Shown: positions 1 to 5,832 of the stretch, in pieces | Layout: each line of letters begins with the position of its first letter | How positions within the stretch are numbered: position 1 is the first letter of the stretch | Notes under the pieces: generated by a model | Told to the model about the DNA's origin: nothing | The model's database searches: none | Seen by the model: the letters and a program-made list of their open reading frames with translations, nothing else | Made by a program: the position numbers and the translations under genes | NCBI GenBank assembly: GCA_018400335.1 | Contig: JAGYMT010000067.1 | Location: 1 to 7,612 of the forward strand | Length of the DNA stretch: 7,612 nucleotides | Source of the DNA: Kiritimatiellia bacterium | Lineage (GTDB): Bacteria > Verrucomicrobiota > Kiritimatiellia > JAAZAB01 | Direction of reading: 5' to 3'

Positions 1-918
1 CAGCGCGTCGAGCGAACGCCCGAGACGGTTTTGGCGAAGGTGAATGGCAAGGAGATAACGCAGGCGGATCTCTCCAAGGAAATGGAAAAGGTCAAGGTGA
101 TGATGAAGAATTCAGGCCTTGCGCCCGAACAGATGGAGGGGCTGCTGCCCAATATCGAGCCCCAGATCATTGACGGACTCGTGACCAAGTCGCTCATCCA
201 TGATGAGTGCAAGAAGAAGAATATCGAGGTTTCAGACGATGAGTTGAAGGCAGAGGTGGAGCAGATCAAGTCCGATATGCCCAAGGAATTCTCGCTCGAC
301 AAGATGCTCGATCAGTCTGGCATGACCTACGCGGCTTTCGAGGGCGAGGTGAGGGAGCAGTTGAAACTGAAGAAGCTTCTCAATATAACCGAGCCCGACG
401 ACGAGCAGGTGAAAGCCTACTACGACGAGAACAAGGAGTATTTCGAGGCGCCCGAAACGGTCCACGCCAGGCACATCCTGATCATGGTGGAGGATACGGA
501 TAGCGACGAGACAAAGGCGGAGAAAAAGGCGAAGGCCGAGGGATTCCGCAAGAAGCTGGTCGAAGGCTCTGATTTCGCGAAGCTGGCCGAGGAGAATTCC
601 GATTGTCCCAGCAAGCGCGACGGCGGCTCGCTCGGCGACGTGCGGCGCGGCGACATGGTTCCCCCCTTCGAGGAGGCCACGTTCAAACTCAAGACAGGCG
701 AGATCAGTGAGGTCGTGGAAACCCAGTTCGGATACCACGTCATCGAAGCAGTTGAACGCAGCGAGCCCAAAACCGTGCCTCTCGATGAGGCAGCTCCGCA
801 GATCAAGGCAGCCATCAAGCAGGAGGCATTCCAGGAGAAGGTGGTCGCACTGATCGAGGAGCTGAAGGAAGAATCCGACATCACCTACAGCGACGGGGTC
901 GAACACGGCGGAATGTGA
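1..918 (+). CDS. Peptidyl-prolyl cis-trans isomerase, SurA/PrsA type (5' partial)
   Basis: Parvulin-type foldase that would isomerise X-Pro bonds and chaperone proteins, normally outside the cytoplasmic membrane. The frame is open from base 1, and residues ETVLAKVNGKEIT run through the TTG at 31, a typical start of the mature SurA N-domain, so the true start and any signal peptide lie upstream of the window. Counting from the first codon, about residues 10-130 are the charged helical SurA_N-like chaperone region. Residues 155-253 are one PPIC domain, with HARHIL (His155, His158), a Cys at about 202, the GGSLGD and FGYHVI (His246) blocks typical of parvulins. A Lys/Glu-rich helical tail follows to the stop at 916-918. 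There is a single parvulin domain, as in PrsA, rather than SurA's two. The next gene is convergent. Family is confident; the precise subfamily is not. Confidence 0.93.
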   Translation, partial: QRVERTPETVLAKVNGKEITQADLSKEMEKVKVMMKNSGLAPEQMEGLLPNIEPQIIDGLVTKSLIHDECKKKNIEVSDDELKAEVEQIKSDMPKEFSLDKMLDQSGMTYAAFEGEVREQLKLKKLLNITEPDDEQVKAYYDENKEYFEAPETVHARHILIMVEDTDSDETKAEKKAKAEGFRKKLVEGSDFAKLAEENSDCPSKRDGGSLGDVRRGDMVPPFEEATFKLKTGEISEVVETQFGYHVIEAVERSEPKTVPLDEAAPQIKAAIKQEAFQEKVVALIEELKEESDITYSDGVEHGGM

Positions 919-1015
919 GCGCCCCGGCTATAGCATATCGAATCCGGGTGATCTCAAGGCCAGAGAGGAACCAATGCAGGAGGTCTTTCACCTGACTTGA
1001 CGCCGATGCGCTTCG

Positions 1016-1039
1016 CCCATGGCACAGTATAGCCATGGG
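1016..1039. repeat. 8-bp perfect hairpin between convergent genes
   Basis: The arms cccatggc (1016-1023) and gccatggg (1032-1039) are perfect inverted repeats around an 8-nt loop. They lie in the 172-bp gap between the ends of the isomerase gene and the creatininase gene. A two-way terminator would fit the position, but neither strand has a U-tract after the stem, so this is only a structural call. Confidence 0.35.
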
Positions 1040-1090
1040 TTGCAACTCGGCTCCCGCGCTGGCCGGCTGTTCCGGTTTCAGGAAGAAGCG

Positions 1091-1831
1091 TCACCCGGCG
1101 AGGGTTGCTCGAAGGCCTTTCATTATAAGCGCCTTTGCGGCCTCGCCATATTCTCGTCCGGCTTCGCGGGCTGTCTCGGTGTACCATCTGCCCGATACGT
1201 AACGCCCCATGTCCACGCCTTCGGGACAGAAGGCCATCATCAGCGAGGTCTCCTGCTTGGCGGCATGGTCTATGGGGAACTGCGCCTTAGATTCGGCGCT
1301 CATGAAGGGATGGACCTGTATCCAGTTGAAAGGATTGCCGGCGGCATCAAGCGAATTATAGTAGTCCTTCATCGAATTATCGCCCCACCAGTCCTCGCCC
1401 CGGTTTGCTTCCAGAAAGGCGAAGATTTCCTGGCGGGCGGCAAGACGAAACGCAAGGTCGGTGGGCATGCCGGCCATGAAATTCTCGCTCTGGTGGTGGA
1501 TGAAGCAATGGACGTTACGAAAGCCGATCCGCAAAAGGTTGCGGAACAGCTCTCCGGCAAAGGCCTTCACGGTGTCTGATTTGACATGGATCGAACCGGC
1601 CCGTTCGGGTTTGGACACAACATAGCTGCTGGACCCATAGTAGAAGGTAGGCAGGATGACCAGATCCATCTCCTTTTCCAGCTCTTCGAAGGCGCGGAGG
1701 ACCAATACGGTATCCACTCCGACACAGCAATGCTCGGCGTGATATTCCAGCACTCCGACGGGCAGAACTACGGGCCAACGCTCATCAATAGCCTTCCTGA
1801 TCTGGTCCGGGAACATCCATTCGTAACGCAT
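1091..1831 (-). CDS. Creatininase family amidohydrolase
   Basis: Cytoplasmic metal-dependent amidohydrolase of the creatininase fold (creatinine amidohydrolase, MftE, formamide hydrolases); the substrate here is unknown. The 246 residues match the family's usual length. LPVGVLEYH (residues 23-31) supplies Glu29 and His31, and Asp40 completes the first metal block. HHQSEN (112-117) takes the place of the family's GHGGN or GHYEN block. HAAKQETS (189-196) matches the HAGxxETS signature with the catalytic His. Trp148-Trp149 lie where creatininase has an active-site Trp region. The start at 1829-1831 has GAGGGG (plus-strand 1838-1843) six bases upstream. It is the second gene of an operon, 31 bp after the M24 gene. 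No signal peptide or membrane segment. The pairing recalls creatininase/creatinase, but see the M24 entry for why that pathway cannot be assigned. Confidence 0.88.
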   Translation of the reverse strand: MRYEWMFPDQIRKAIDERWPVVLPVGVLEYHAEHCCVGVDTVLVLRAFEELEKEMDLVILPTFYYGSSSYVVSKPERAGSIHVKSDTVKAFAGELFRNLLRIGFRNVHCFIHHQSENFMAGMPTDLAFRLAARQEIFAFLEANRGEDWWGDNSMKDYYNSLDAAGNPFNWIQVHPFMSAESKAQFPIDHAAKQETSLMMAFCPEGVDMGRYVSGRWYTETAREAGREYGEAAKALIMKGLRATLAG

Positions 1832-1862
1832 AACAAACCCCTCGCGGTCTTCGTCCCTGCAC

Positions 1863-3020
1863 TCACAGCGTAACCATCTTCATGTGCCTGCCGGACAGGC
1901 GCTCCACGCCGCCTGACTTGACGGCCACCCCGTTTTCCCAGCGGAGGCCGAAGTCCTTGTCATAGAAAAAAGTGTCCACCTGATAAGTCATGTTCTCCGC
2001 CAGATCGTAGGTGGAGACCGATTCCATCCACGGCTGCTCGACCTCCATCATGCCTATCGCGTGGCATGGTCCGTAGAGCATGTGCTGTGCGAAACCCTCT
2101 TCCTTGACCCATTTCTCGTATTCGCGTACTACGGTGGCGGCCGGTTTGCTTGCTTCCATAAGGTCCATGGTCTTCTCATGGGCCTTAAGGCCGAATTCCA
2201 CCAGGCGGCGTTTGCGGTCGGGCAGGGGGCCGATGGAGAACGGCAGGCCTACGCTGGAGGAGTAACCGCAGACCCGCGCTCCGATGTTCAGCTGGATCAC
2301 TTCGTTGGTGATGATCTCGTTGCCGGTTGGGCGGGAAATGGCGTTGTTGGTGTTGGGGCCGCAGAAACAGTACAGGGCGTGACCCTCGTACTCGCCGCCG
2401 TGTTTGTAGATTTCCCGCTGGGCGATACCGATAACCTGCAACTCGGTCATGCCGGGCTTGATTTCGTTGAGAATGGCGTCAATAGCCAACTCGCTGATTC
2501 GGAAAGCTTCGCGCATCATCGCGAGCTCATTCTCCGACTTCACAAAGCGCAAAGGCAGCAGGGTCTCGTCGGCCTTCACCAGCTCAGCGTCCGGCATCTG
2601 TTCTCGCAACGACATATACACCGGCAGCGGCGTGATGGACCAACTGACGATCCCCAGTTTCTTGACCGTCTTGCCCGGCATGGCCGCAGCGAAAGCGTCC
2701 CTGTAGTCCGCCACTGCGATGCCGGGATACTGCGGTTCAGCGCTTTCGCGATACTCGATCATCTTCAGGATCTTGGCGATCTTTGATCGGCCTCTGGCGT
2801 AGTTCTCGCTCTCGGGACCGATCAGCAGAACCGGCTCGCCCTCGGCGGGGACCAGTACGCCCGCAGCCTCAAAAGTCGGCCAGTATTCGGAAAGGTAACG
2901 GACGTTGGCGCAATCGGCCTCGTTCCCGTGGACCAATGCCGCGTCCAGCCCCGCCGCCCTGATATTCGCCTGTAGCTTTTCGGTTCGCTCCCGGTACTCA
3001 TGATCTGGAATACATGACAT
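1863..3020 (-). CDS. M24 (pita-bread fold) protein lacking the metal-site residues
   Basis: A 385-residue protein with an N-terminal creatinase/prolidase domain (about 1-155) and a C-terminal pita-bread domain (about 160-385), the architecture of Xaa-Pro peptidases and creatinase. In the M24 DxG....GY..D block the sequence reads LNIGARVCGYSSS, so Asp1 is Asn245 and Asp2 is Ser256. The His of the SGPN...PH block is Ile228. His320 (PCHAIG) and Glu362 (GLRWEN) remain, and the TIEPG Glu is Asp349. A two-metal peptidase centre therefore looks absent. Creatinase also has Asn at Asp1, but it keeps the catalytic His that is Ile228 here. I chose the ATG at 3018-3020 because GAGAGG precedes it by nine bases and the MSCIPDHEYRERTEKLQ start fits the family; the frame is open to 3137, but that extension runs into transposase debris. 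Followed by the creatininase-family gene. Function unknown: a ligand-binding or metal-free hydrolase are both possible. Confidence 0.88.
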   Translation of the reverse strand: MSCIPDHEYRERTEKLQANIRAAGLDAALVHGNEADCANVRYLSEYWPTFEAAGVLVPAEGEPVLLIGPESENYARGRSKIAKILKMIEYRESAEPQYPGIAVADYRDAFAAAMPGKTVKKLGIVSWSITPLPVYMSLREQMPDAELVKADETLLPLRFVKSENELAMMREAFRISELAIDAILNEIKPGMTELQVIGIAQREIYKHGGEYEGHALYCFCGPNTNNAISRPTGNEIITNEVIQLNIGARVCGYSSSVGLPFSIGPLPDRKRRLVEFGLKAHEKTMDLMEASKPAATVVREYEKWVKEEGFAQHMLYGPCHAIGMMEVEQPWMESVSTYDLAENMTYQVDTFFYDKDFGLRWENGVAVKSGGVERLSGRHMKMVTL

Positions 3021-3029
3021 GATTTGCGT

Positions 3030-3035
3030 CCTCTC
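3030..3035 (-). promoter_or_regulatory. Shine-Dalgarno deciding the M24 start
   Basis: GAGAGG on the minus strand lies nine bases before the ATG at 3018-3020. The 39 upstream in-frame codons to 3137 have no comparable site, so the shorter protein is preferred. Confidence 0.7.
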
Positions 3036-3077
3036 TTTAGTTGAGTATTGCAAGCTATACGTGTTGCGGGTGATCAG

Positions 3078-3179
3078 AATCTTTCTGCTGAAATGGTAGG
3101 TAAACGGCTGTGCTATGTAGCGGAGTACGGCGGCCAATGGTTGGCGCTATTGAGTTGGAGTGCTCCGGCGTATCGGCTT
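3078..3179 (+). pseudogene. DUF4338-like (transposase-associated) fragment
   Basis: About 34 codons read MVGKRLCYVAEYGGQWLALL followed by SWSAPAYRL. This matches from memory the N-terminal signature of DUF4338 proteins, (V/I)GR.L.YVAE..G.WLALL.W.APA, which occur alone, fused to transposases and in some phage-defence genes. The expected continuation (RDxWIGW, then an N.RFL block) is missing in all three frames after about 3180, and no credible start or upstream domain is present. It is therefore a remnant, lying beside the 5' end of the M24 operon and antisense to its spurious N-terminal extension. Confidence 0.5.
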
Positions 3180-3271
3180 TGTGAAGAACTGGGAGAGGCA
3201 CGAGCTTTATTCGATCGGATTCCGGACTGGTGGAGAAAGATCGGGGATTTCAATTGTGCGGGGCTGACCGC

Positions 3272-3412
3272 ATTGGTGGCTTGCGCCTCGCTGTACATTG
3301 GATTCAGCATCAGTCGAATCCGCGCCTGGCTACGACGAGAGGTTTTTACGATGAGATGTCTGCCAAAGGGGCGCATGCCAAAGGCTACATTCACTTTTTT
3401 CTTGCGCGATAG
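3272..3412 (+). pseudogene. IS110/IS1111-like transposase C-terminal remnant
   Basis: A 46-codon stretch ending at the TAG at 3410-3412 contains NPRLATTRGFYDEMSAKG and ends in FFLAR. This resembles the C-terminal Transposase_20 pattern NP..RAFY.R..A.GK....A....ARK of IS110-family enzymes. The catalytic N-terminal half is absent and the conserved residues are drifted, so it cannot be active. The stretch between 3180 and 3272 holds nothing I recognise. The call rests on pattern memory and is tentative. Confidence 0.35.
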
Positions 3413-3429
3413 AGGAATGATCCTATACT
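3402..3429 (+). promoter_or_regulatory. Possible sigma70-type promoter for rnfE
   Basis: TTGCGC (3402-3407) and TATACT (3424-3429) are 16 bp apart; the -10 matches consensus at 5 of 6 positions and the -35 only at 3 of 6. A start near 3436 would give a leader of about 25 nt before the ATG at 3461. It would explain how rnfE is expressed without its usual operon. Confidence 0.35.
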
Positions 3430-3460
3430 TGGCTCATTCAACAATATGGGTGATTATTTT

Positions 3461-4132
3461 ATGGGTTTTTTCAGAGAGCTGGTTAAGGGGCTGTGGAAGG
3501 AGAATCCCATTTTCCGCCTCGTTCTGGGCATGTGTCCCACCCTCGCTGTCTCCACGTCGGTTGCCAACGGTGTGGGTATGGGCGTAGCGGCCACTTTCGT
3601 GCTTGTCTGTTCCAATGCGGCCATATCGCTCGTTCGCGGCATTGTGCCCACCAAGGTTCGGATTCCCTGCTATATCGTGATAATAGCCACTTTTGTCACG
3701 GTGGTTGACCTGCTTATGAACGCATTCGCGCATGAGCTGCACAAAAGTCTTGGCATTTTCATTCCCCTGATCGTAGTCAACTGCATCATCCTGGGGCGGG
3801 CGGAAGCATTTGCCTCGAAGAACTCCGTATGGCGTTCCGTGGCCGACGGTTTGGGCATGGGGCTGGGGTTCCTGCTCGGACTGGTCATCCTCGCCTCGGT
3901 GAGGGAGATTCTCGGGAACGGAACGCTGCTTGGGTTTCCGGTTGGACTCAGTCGGCCCATGCTGCTTATGATCCTGCCGCCCGGCGGGTTTTTGGCGCTG
4001 GGCTGTCTTCTCGCGCTGATGAATAACATACAGGCGGGAATAGCGCGGCGCCAGGGCAAGGTTTTCGCTTCGCCGGCAATGCTGAGCTGCCGCCACTGCC
4101 TCATGTGCGGGGGGGCAGCGGCCAAGCAGTGA
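3461..4132 (+). CDS. rnfE: Rnf electron-transport complex subunit E (orphan)
   Basis: Integral membrane subunit of the Rnf/Rsx complex, which couples ferredoxin:NAD+ electron transfer to ion transport. KGLWKENP, LGMCPTLAVS, LVCSNAAISL, LGIFIPLIVVNC and GRAEAFASKN are all diagnostic of RnfE/RsxE rather than NqrD. About six hydrophobic helices are visible. Cys25 (LGMCP) and Cys108 (VVNC) are the positions expected to hold the membrane [2Fe-2S] cluster shared with RnfA. I prefer the ATG at 3461 over the in-frame ATG at 3446: GGGTGAT lies six bases before it, and the distance to GLW then matches family members; the longer form adds five residues. The C-terminus ends in SCRHCLMCGG, a CxxCxxC tail not needed for the membrane core. 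No rnfC, D, G, A or B flanks it: upstream is transposase debris, downstream repeats. Length 223, within family range. Confidence 0.9.
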   Translation: MGFFRELVKGLWKENPIFRLVLGMCPTLAVSTSVANGVGMGVAATFVLVCSNAAISLVRGIVPTKVRIPCYIVIIATFVTVVDLLMNAFAHELHKSLGIFIPLIVVNCIILGRAEAFASKNSVWRSVADGLGMGLGFLLGLVILASVREILGNGTLLGFPVGLSRPMLLMILPPGGFLALGCLLALMNNIQAGIARRQGKVFASPAMLSCRHCLMCGGAAAKQ

Positions 4133-4240
4133 CCCTAAAAAGAGCAGTTGGACGGCGAAGGGATTACACTTACTCGCCACTCTTAGTCGGATACGCTTAA
4201 CCGAACCGCTTACACGTTGTCAGTTTCAAAACTATTTTTT

Positions 4241-4326
4241 GCCACAAAGATGCACAAGAAACACAAGACTGGCAATAGCAATAAGATTCTGACAATCAGC
4301 TTGTGCATTTTGTGCTTCTTTGTGGC
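4241..4326. repeat. Long CACAAAG-type hairpin flanked by 11-bp direct repeats
   Basis: The 27-bp arms 4241-4267 and 4300-4326 match at 23 of 27 positions when one is reverse-complemented, with a 32-nt loop. Each arm is made of gccacaaag, gcacaa and cacaag blocks. The exact 11-mer cacgttgtcag lies on both sides (4213-4223 and 4344-4354), bracketing a 120-bp unit. This resembles the ACACAAAGGCACAAAG intergenic repeats found in many uncultured bacterial genomes. The frame open across it at 4217-4531 is not coding. Confidence 0.7.
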
Positions 4327-4448
4327 TATTCTTGAACTTACCTCACGTTGTCAGATCAGCTCTGCTAACGATGCGCTGAATAGTGAAAGACATCAACGCC
4401 CAACAGCCAACCAGGCTTCGCCATCGGCTGCGCCCTGGCACGGCACGG

Positions 4449-4509
4449 AATATCCAATATCCAAGGAATCCGATGAATATTGGGAGTTCCTTGTTGAATG
4501 TTGGATATT
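4449..4509. repeat. GGAATATCC-type inverted repeat
   Basis: The outer arms aatatccaa (4449-4457) and ttggatatt (4501-4509) and the inner arms aaggaa (4463-4468) and ttcctt (4487-4492) pair around a central gap. The left arm contains a tandem aatatcc doublet. It looks like another low-complexity intergenic family, distinct from the CACAAAG hairpin. Confidence 0.55.
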
Positions 4510-4571
4510 TAACTGCTCTTTTCAGGTTTAAGGGTATTCGGGTAAGGGTGGCGGTTAAGAATGCGTTTATG

Positions 4572-4591
4572 CCTGCCCGCGCGCGGACAGG
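4572..4591. repeat. GC-rich near-perfect palindrome
   Basis: cctgcccgcgcgcggacagg is palindromic apart from one mismatched pair. It sits 48 bp beyond the fliD remnant's stop codon. There is no U-tract, so I do not call a terminator. The remaining gap to 4638 holds nothing else I recognise. Confidence 0.5.
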
Positions 4592-4638
4592 TCGGGCCCC
4601 GCCACATTGATTGTGTTGCGGCGTCGAAAAAAGGTTTG

Positions 4639-5619
4639 CTAGACGGAACCCCCGACCTCGCTGACCAGCCAGCTCATATCCTGCTGCATCCTGCTGATCG
4701 CGTTCTCCATTGCCGTGAAATCGTACCAGAGGCGGGTCTCGTACCGGTCCAGATCATCGAACATCTTCTCGATAGTCTCGGATTTATCGAGAACCTGCCC
4801 GGTCAGCGAAACCAGCTTTGTGTCAATATCGCCGGTGAGATTCGTGCTGATCTTATAGGCGTAGTTGTAGACGTCTTTTGCTATACCTTCCTCGTCCGAT
4901 CCCGCAACGCCCATAAAAAGCTGTTCAACGGTTTCGAAATAGTTGGCCAGCATGAAATCGAGCTTGTCCTCATCAGTCACGGCGAGGGTATTGCTCGTGC
5001 TTTCCGTCCATATTCCCAGACCCTGGAGGCTGTTCAATACTCCTGTGCTGCCATTGTAAGTGTACCCGGCGTTCCCGCTGGTCATCGAGGATTTCAGAGC
5101 CGTTGCGAGTTTTCGCAGGTTGTCGGGAATATAGCGTGCGAGCGTATCATTCTGCAGCTTGCCGGTCACTGGCTTGAGCGGATCGGTCATATCAACGGCC
5201 GTGTATTCCGCGACCTTGGCCGCCGCCTGATTGTAGGGGGCGATGAAATCCGTTATCACAGTCTTCACCGTTTCCGTATCGGGTGCCACGGTCAAGGTCG
5301 CGGTTCCCGAATCGGCGAGCAGGTTGATGGAAACGCCGCCTATGACATCCGTTATGTTGGTGTTGCTCGCGCGCGTTATCGCTCCGCTTCCATTGATCGT
5401 GAATGATGCGTCCCGTGAAGCGACCCATTCGTGAGTGTAGGCTCCTGTTGTGCCGATGCCAAGCGCTGAGAGCGGAGTGCCTGATGTATTTTCAAGCTGG
5501 ATATCGGTTGCGCCGGTCTTTGACCGTGTTATCACAAGTTGATCATCAATTATCTGGGCATAAACACGGTCGTCTTCGTCCATTGACTCCGCCGATTCAT
5601 TGATTTTTGCAAAAAATAG
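4639..5619 (-). pseudogene. fliD: Flagellar filament cap protein FliD, N-terminally truncated
   Basis: FliD (HAP2) caps the flagellar filament and guides flagellin folding. Numbered from the ATG at 5583, the core signature is clear: DASFTINGS (58-66), SNTNITDVIGGVSINLL (73-89), DFIAPYNQA (112-120), GKLQNDTLARYI (141-152), GLGIWTE (188-194), and the C-terminal helix with RLWYDFTAMENAISRM (284-299). Homology continues upstream of that ATG as AKINES, so the ATG is internal. The frame meets a TAG at 5620-5622, and none of the three frames further upstream encodes the conserved HAP2_N coiled-coil region (roughly the first 100-150 residues). No flagellar gene flanks it. The ATG has GGAG only three bases away, a poor site. 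It is most likely a truncated pseudogene cut at about 5610-5620; an assembly join is the alternative. Confidence 0.85.
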
Positions 5620-5702
5620 CTATTCTCATTTTGATTTCGTCCCATGCGACCTTGCGTGTCCGCCATAGTGGCCTTGGTGGCGGCGGGTGTCGCAGGAACG
5701 GT

Positions 5703-5739
5703 AGATTGGGGCCAAAAGCAAGCCTTTTCACCCCAATCT
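5703..5739. repeat. Two-part hairpin upstream of the fliD break point
   Basis: agattgggg (5703-5711) pairs with ccccaatct (5731-5739), and inside it aaaag (5714-5718) pairs with ctttt (5724-5728) around a five-base loop. A weaker stem, ccgcca (5660-5665) with tggcgg (5678-5683), lies just before. No T-run follows, so it is not a clear intrinsic terminator. Confidence 0.5.
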
Positions 5740-5744
5740 CGGGA

Positions 5745-5767
5745 TCCTGCCTCGCGAGGCGGCAGGA
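5745..5767. repeat. GC-rich hairpin with nested palindrome
   Basis: tcctgcc (5745-5751) and ggcagga (5761-5767) are inverted repeats, and between and overlapping them gcctcgcgaggc (5749-5760) is a perfect 12-bp palindrome. The two foldings are mutually exclusive. It lies six bases after the preceding hairpin, so the 5620-5832 gap is mostly structured repeat. Confidence 0.5.
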
Positions 5768-5832
5768 GATCGTCCAATGCGAATTGCTGACAAAAAAGCT
5801 GGCATCTTTCCCCCGCTTCGCTATTATTGATC

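Larger units (their letters stand above)
4138..4522. repeat. 385-bp stretch bounded by 12-bp inverted repeats
   Basis: The 12-mer aaaagagcagtt (4138-4149) recurs inverted as aactgctctttt (4511-4522). Outside both lies a pentamer, accct (4132-4136) and agggt (4531-4535), also inverted but at unequal spacing. The left end begins at the rnfE stop codon. The interior has no recognisable gene but contains two further inverted repeats. A small non-autonomous mobile element is possible, though I see no target-site duplication. Confidence 0.4.

Noticed and set aside
232..906. 224-codon open frame antisense to the isomerase gene
   Set aside because: Leu/Val-rich antisense reading with no motif or start signal; the plus-strand parvulin domain accounts for the region.
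919..950. Terminator after the isomerase gene
   Set aside because: Only a 5-bp cccgg/ccggg stem with a 16-nt loop and no T-run.
1019..1579. Plus-strand open frame of 186 codons, and similar ones at 1586-1873 and 2061-2786
   Set aside because: All are antisense to the creatininase/M24 operon, whose conserved motifs are clear.
3036..3090. Promoter for the M24 operon on the minus strand
   Set aside because: TATAGC- and AATACT-like hexamers exist, but no -35 at a good distance; too weak to list.
3021..3137. Longer M24 start giving 424 residues
   Set aside because: The extra 39 residues have no family match, lie antisense to a transposase fragment and lack a Shine-Dalgarno; the start at 3020 has one.
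3434..4180. 248-codon antisense frame over rnfE
   Set aside because: Composition is His/Asn/Arg-rich with no domain; rnfE on the other strand is unambiguous.
4217..4531. 104-codon plus-strand frame with a hydrophobic stretch
   Set aside because: It runs through two inverted repeats and its hydrophobic segment is encoded by the hairpin arm; no credible start site.
4561..5406. 281-codon plus-strand frame antisense to fliD
   Set aside because: No motif; the minus strand matches FliD from end to end.
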